In this document: one piece after another, positions 61,213-64,000 of the stretch | How positions within the stretch are numbered: position 1 is the first letter of the stretch | How the letters are laid out: each line of letters starts with the position of its first letter | NCBI RefSeq assembly: GCF_000520815.1 | Contig: NZ_ASRY01000285.1 | Location: forward strand, 1 to 64,000 | Source: Paenibacillus maysiensis | GTDB taxonomy: Bacteria > Bacillota > Bacilli > Paenibacillales > Paenibacillaceae | Length of the DNA: 64,000 nucleotides | Direction of reading: 5' to 3' | The notes under the pieces: model-generated | Told to the model about the DNA's origin: nothing | What the model saw: only the letters and a program-made list of their open reading frames with translations | Database searches by the model: none | Translations under genes and position numbers: made by a program

Positions 61213-61241
61213 TTGCGAACAGGGGTTGAACTTGCTACAAT
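61213..61241 (+). promoter_or_regulatory. Promoter of the helD gene
   Basis: TTGCGA (61213-61218) and TACAAT (61236-61241), spacer 17. The leader to the start codon is about 190 bp and carries a 12-bp palindrome GAATTTAAATTC (61271-61282) and a TACACTT...AAGTGTA repeat. Confidence 0.55.
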
Positions 61242-61434
61242 AGAGGATGCTATGTTTATGGTAAAGCCATGAATTTAAATTCGTTAATTACACTTCTTAT
61301 CGCATTATAGCATGTTTCAAAGTGTAAGTCAATTTTCCCGGATCAGAGGGATGCCAAGGGTATACCCAGGTCCATAATAGAACATAGTTTAGCCCTGCGG
61401 TGGAGCAGGAGGAAACGGAACAGGAGTGATGCCA

Positions 61435-63807
61435 GTGACTACTGAGCAGCAATGGAATGAGGAACAACGGAGAGTAGAGGACGTGACTGCTGTCATTAGC
61501 GGGCGCATTCGAAAGCTGGAGACGGAGGTTGGCTCTGTACGCGGAGATGTCGTAGATATGCGTAAAGACTTTTGGGATGAGGTAACAATCAATTTCAGTG
61601 AGGCGGATGATGTGGGCGAGACCTCCACCAGCTTGCGTCAGCAATCTGAAATTTTGTCGGAACGAGAGCGCAGGCACAAGCATTCTACAGAGGCGCTAGG
61701 TCGTTTGAAAAAGCTGCTGGAATCACCGTATTTTGCACGTATTGATTTTGCTGAGGAAGGACAGCCAGCAGAGCGTGTTTATCTGGGGATCGCCTCCCTG
61801 CTGGATAATCAGGACGAGGAATTTCTGGTCTATGACTGGCGTGCGCCGATTTCCAATCTCTATTACGATAATATGCCGGGCCCCGCTTCCTATAAGACTC
61901 CGACAGGGGAAATGAAAGGAGAACTGACGCTCAAGCGCCAATTCTCGATCCGCGGTGGACAGATTCGTTTTATGTTCGATACAGGGGTAACGATTGGAGA
62001 CGAGCTGCTACAGGCGGTGCTGAGCCGAAGCTCGGATGCTCAGATGAAAAGTATTGTGGCAACGATCCAAAGGGAGCAGAATCGCATCATTCGTGATGAT
62101 CGAAGCCGTATGCTTATCGTACAGGGAGCGGCAGGAAGCGGCAAAACATCTGCTGCGCTCCAGAGAGTAGCCTATTTGCTGTATAAATACCGTGATCGCT
62201 TGCGCGCGGATCAGGTGGTGCTATTTTCGCCCAATCCGATGTTTAACAGCTACGTTTCGACGGTACTGCCCGAATTGGGTGAGGAAAACATGCTCCAGGC
62301 CACGCTTCAGGAGTATTTAGAGCGTCGGTTGGGCCGGGAGTTTCAACTGGAAGATCCCTTTGAGCAACTGGAATATGTACTTTCGGCATCGTCACAGCCG
62401 GGGTATGAGGCCAGAATGAAAGGTATCCGCTTTAAGTCTTCCAAGACGTTTTTACAAGCCATTACCGGATACAAGGCGTATTTGGAGCAGGAGGGTATGC
62501 GCTTTAAACCGATCCGGTTTCAAGGGCGCGAGGTGGTTCCATTGGAGGAAATGGTGCGCAAGTTTTATGGATTCGACTCTTCGGTAAGGCTGGCAAATCG
62601 GCTGGAGCTGCTAAGGGACTGGATGCTCAAGGAGTTGGCCCGTTTCGGTAAGGAGGAATGCTCTGCTCCATGGGTGGATCAGCAGATGGATCTGATGGAG
62701 CCCGAGGATTACCAGCGTGCTTATAATCGCATGCGGCGTAAATCCAAGAATAAGGGCCATACCTTCGACGATTTTACACGTGAACGGGAAATACTGGCGC
62801 GTATGGTGGTCAGTGACCGCTTGAAGCCTTTGCGTAAGTGGATCAAAGCGCTTCGTTTCGTAGACACGACCCGCTTATACGGCGAGCTGTTCCTGAATGA
62901 GACGCTACTGAGCCAGCTGGCCAATCACGCCGAGCTGCCTGATAGCTGGAGTGAAATCAGCCGTCAAACGCTGGAACGGATGCAGGCCGGGGAGCTGGCG
63001 TATGAGGATGTGACACCCTTTTTGTATCTGCGTGAGCTGATGTTGGGTTTTCGTTCCAATAGCCATATCCGTCATGTGTTTATTGATGAAGCGCAGGACT
63101 ATTCACCGTTTCAACTGGCTTTTTTCAAGCGCTTGTTTCCGCAGGCTAAAATGACGGCGCTGGGCGATTTTAATCAGGCGATCTATGCGCATGCTTCGGT
63201 GCTTCAGGATGCGGAGCCTCTCTATGAGCTGTATGGAGCGGAACAGACCGAGATGATCTCCCTGACACGCAGCTACCGCTCGACTCAGGAAATTGTGGAG
63301 TTTACCCGGGGAATGGTGGCCGGAGGCGAGCATATTGTACCGTTTAACCGGAAGGGTGAGAAGCCACGTGTTACGGAGGTACATTCGCGTGAAACGCTGC
63401 ATCGTCTGATCGTCGGAAACATCACGGAATTGCTGGCAGAAGGCTATGAATCCGTGGCAGTAATCTGCAAAAATGCCGGAGAAAGTGCGGCAGCTTATGA
63501 AGCGCTCGAAGGGCAGTTGCCCGTGAAGCCAAGGCTGATCAAGAAAACAACTCCGGCTTTTGAAAAGGGAATTCATATCATTCCGGCTTACCTGGCAAAA
63601 GGCGTGGAATTTGATGCGGTCCTGATCTATGACGGATCAGCGGAGCAATATCAGCGTGAAAGTGAGCGCAAGTTGTTCTACACGGCCTGTACACGGGCTA
63701 TGCATTTGCTGCACATTTATACGATAGGCGAAATTACACCATTCGTGAGTTCGCAGGAATCGGATACGTATACCCGTAAAGTGGAAGAAAGTGATCCTGT
63801 TCTGTAA
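61435..63807 (+). CDS. helD: HelD, UvrD-like helicase that recycles RNA polymerase
   Basis: 790 residues from GTG 61435, with AGGAGTGA 5 bases upstream; 61426 and 61429 are too close to it. The N-terminal coiled-coil arm (RVEDVTAVISGRIRKLETEV through LSERERRHKHSTEALGRLKK) is characteristic. Walker A is LIVQGAAGSGKTSAALQRVA; HVFIDEAQDYSPFQLAFFKR is motif II; ALGDFNQAIY, TRSYRSTQEI and FYTACTRAMHLLHIY are later motifs. HelD binds RNA polymerase and frees it from stalled complexes. The protein has both arm and head domains. Confidence 0.9.
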   Translation: MTTEQQWNEEQRRVEDVTAVISGRIRKLETEVGSVRGDVVDMRKDFWDEVTINFSEADDVGETSTSLRQQSEILSERERRHKHSTEALGRLKKLLESPYFARIDFAEEGQPAERVYLGIASLLDNQDEEFLVYDWRAPISNLYYDNMPGPASYKTPTGEMKGELTLKRQFSIRGGQIRFMFDTGVTIGDELLQAVLSRSSDAQMKSIVATIQREQNRIIRDDRSRMLIVQGAAGSGKTSAALQRVAYLLYKYRDRLRADQVVLFSPNPMFNSYVSTVLPELGEENMLQATLQEYLERRLGREFQLEDPFEQLEYVLSASSQPGYEARMKGIRFKSSKTFLQAITGYKAYLEQEGMRFKPIRFQGREVVPLEEMVRKFYGFDSSVRLANRLELLRDWMLKELARFGKEECSAPWVDQQMDLMEPEDYQRAYNRMRRKSKNKGHTFDDFTREREILARMVVSDRLKPLRKWIKALRFVDTTRLYGELFLNETLLSQLANHAELPDSWSEISRQTLERMQAGELAYEDVTPFLYLRELMLGFRSNSHIRHVFIDEAQDYSPFQLAFFKRLFPQAKMTALGDFNQAIYAHASVLQDAEPLYELYGAEQTEMISLTRSYRSTQEIVEFTRGMVAGGEHIVPFNRKGEKPRVTEVHSRETLHRLIVGNITELLAEGYESVAVICKNAGESAAAYEALEGQLPVKPRLIKKTTPAFEKGIHIIPAYLAKGVEFDAVLIYDGSAEQYQRESERKLFYTACTRAMHLLHIYTIGEITPFVSSQESDTYTRKVEESDPVL

Positions 63808-63890
63808 GACTGGCATAATTGTGCGTATTCCAGTAACATAAGCAAATAAGAAAAACAGGTAAGAAGCATAAACGGAGGTAACAAAACGTA

Positions 63891-64000
63891 ATGGACATGA
63901 AGAGTGTATTTCAACGCCCGCCGCTGGCGGACTGTGTACCCGAGCTGGTAGCTACAGCCAGAGGGGAGCGCAAGGCATCGCTGGTTATCCGCGGAGGAAC
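63891..64000 (+). CDS. Probable adenine deaminase, N-terminal part
   Basis: ATG 63891 follows GGAGG, and the frame is open to the window end (36 codons). VPELVATARGERKASLVIRG is the start of adenine deaminase-like amidohydrolases (ARGERxADLVIRNG). The metal-binding region lies beyond the window. No purine riboswitch is visible in the 83 bp before it. Confidence 0.6.
   Translation, partial: MDMKSVFQRPPLADCVPELVATARGERKASLVIRGG

Noticed and set aside
63808-63890. Purine riboswitch before the adenine deaminase
   Set aside because: The 83-bp gap is too short and shows no aptamer core or terminator.
1-64000. CRISPR array, prophage or intact insertion sequence
   Set aside because: No regularly spaced repeats, no phage structural genes, no transposase and no integrase were found anywhere in the window.

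Overview
The window reads as chromosomal DNA of a Gram-positive, spore-forming Bacillota, most likely Paenibacillus of the P. polymyxa type. The basis is a yqzE/yqhG/yqhH neighbourhood, strong AGGAGG ribosome sites with frequent GTG and TTG starts, an alanine-type T-box leader, a class Ib nrdIEF operon, a CwlD-like amidase, and many carbohydrate ABC transporters of the LplABC and MsmEFG kinds. This rests on gene content and recalled family resemblance, not on a database search.

Left end (1-6494): an AT-rich accessory cassette holds an old-yellow-enzyme fragment, an OsmC protein, an MFS exporter and a flavoprotein disulfide reductase. It ends at the 3' portion of a tRNA-Sec-like gene with anticodon TCA. 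Then comes gene debris: a 35-codon HesB/IscA-like fragment, an MsrA remnant and a divergent polysaccharide deacetylase with three lesions. The promoters at the two ends of the cassette share an ATAATTCAATTGA operator-like motif.

Housekeeping block (6469-22400): CwlD-like amidase, YqzE, a secreted unknown, YqhG and YqhH (SNF2 helicase), an MmyB-type regulator divergent from a KAS II paralogue, a WYL regulator in front of a zinc-ribbon/GyrI-like protein, a divergent MFS/TetR pair with a clear operator, GrpB, an aminotransferase behind a T-box with an alanine (GCC) specifier, and DUF1349 and DUF1361 proteins. Small remnants (a GNAT N-terminus, an SDR/macro-domain chimera) sit between them.

Arabinoside locus (22410-28224): an ArsR-type regulator is divergent from a solute-binding lipoprotein, two CUT1 permeases, a tiny lipoprotein and a cytoplasmic GH43 enzyme. 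Repeated GTTAAAATAAA motifs and cre-like sites fill the intergenic region. Next are a two-part methyltransferase, an AT-rich MarR/MFS drug-efflux pair, nrdF, nrdE and nrdI with NrdR boxes, a DUF2500 protein and a coupled GNAT-MFS pair.

Mannoside-type locus (39182-56654): an orphan solute-binding protein is divergent from a LacI regulator and a GH2 beta-mannosidase. A membrane-bound AraC regulator, an ROK kinase, an MFS transporter, an LplABC-type importer, a TIM-barrel isomerase and a 583-residue cytoplasmic protein of unrecognised family follow on the same strand. Together they suggest import and intracellular breakdown of a mannose-containing oligosaccharide. The last protein is the best candidate for something undescribed.

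Right end (56841-64000): a second DUF1361 protein, YwbE, a DUF2238 protein with a disturbed N-terminus, an MFS transporter, an aromatic-acid-exporter-like protein, the HelD RNA-polymerase-recycling helicase and the start of a probable adenine deaminase.
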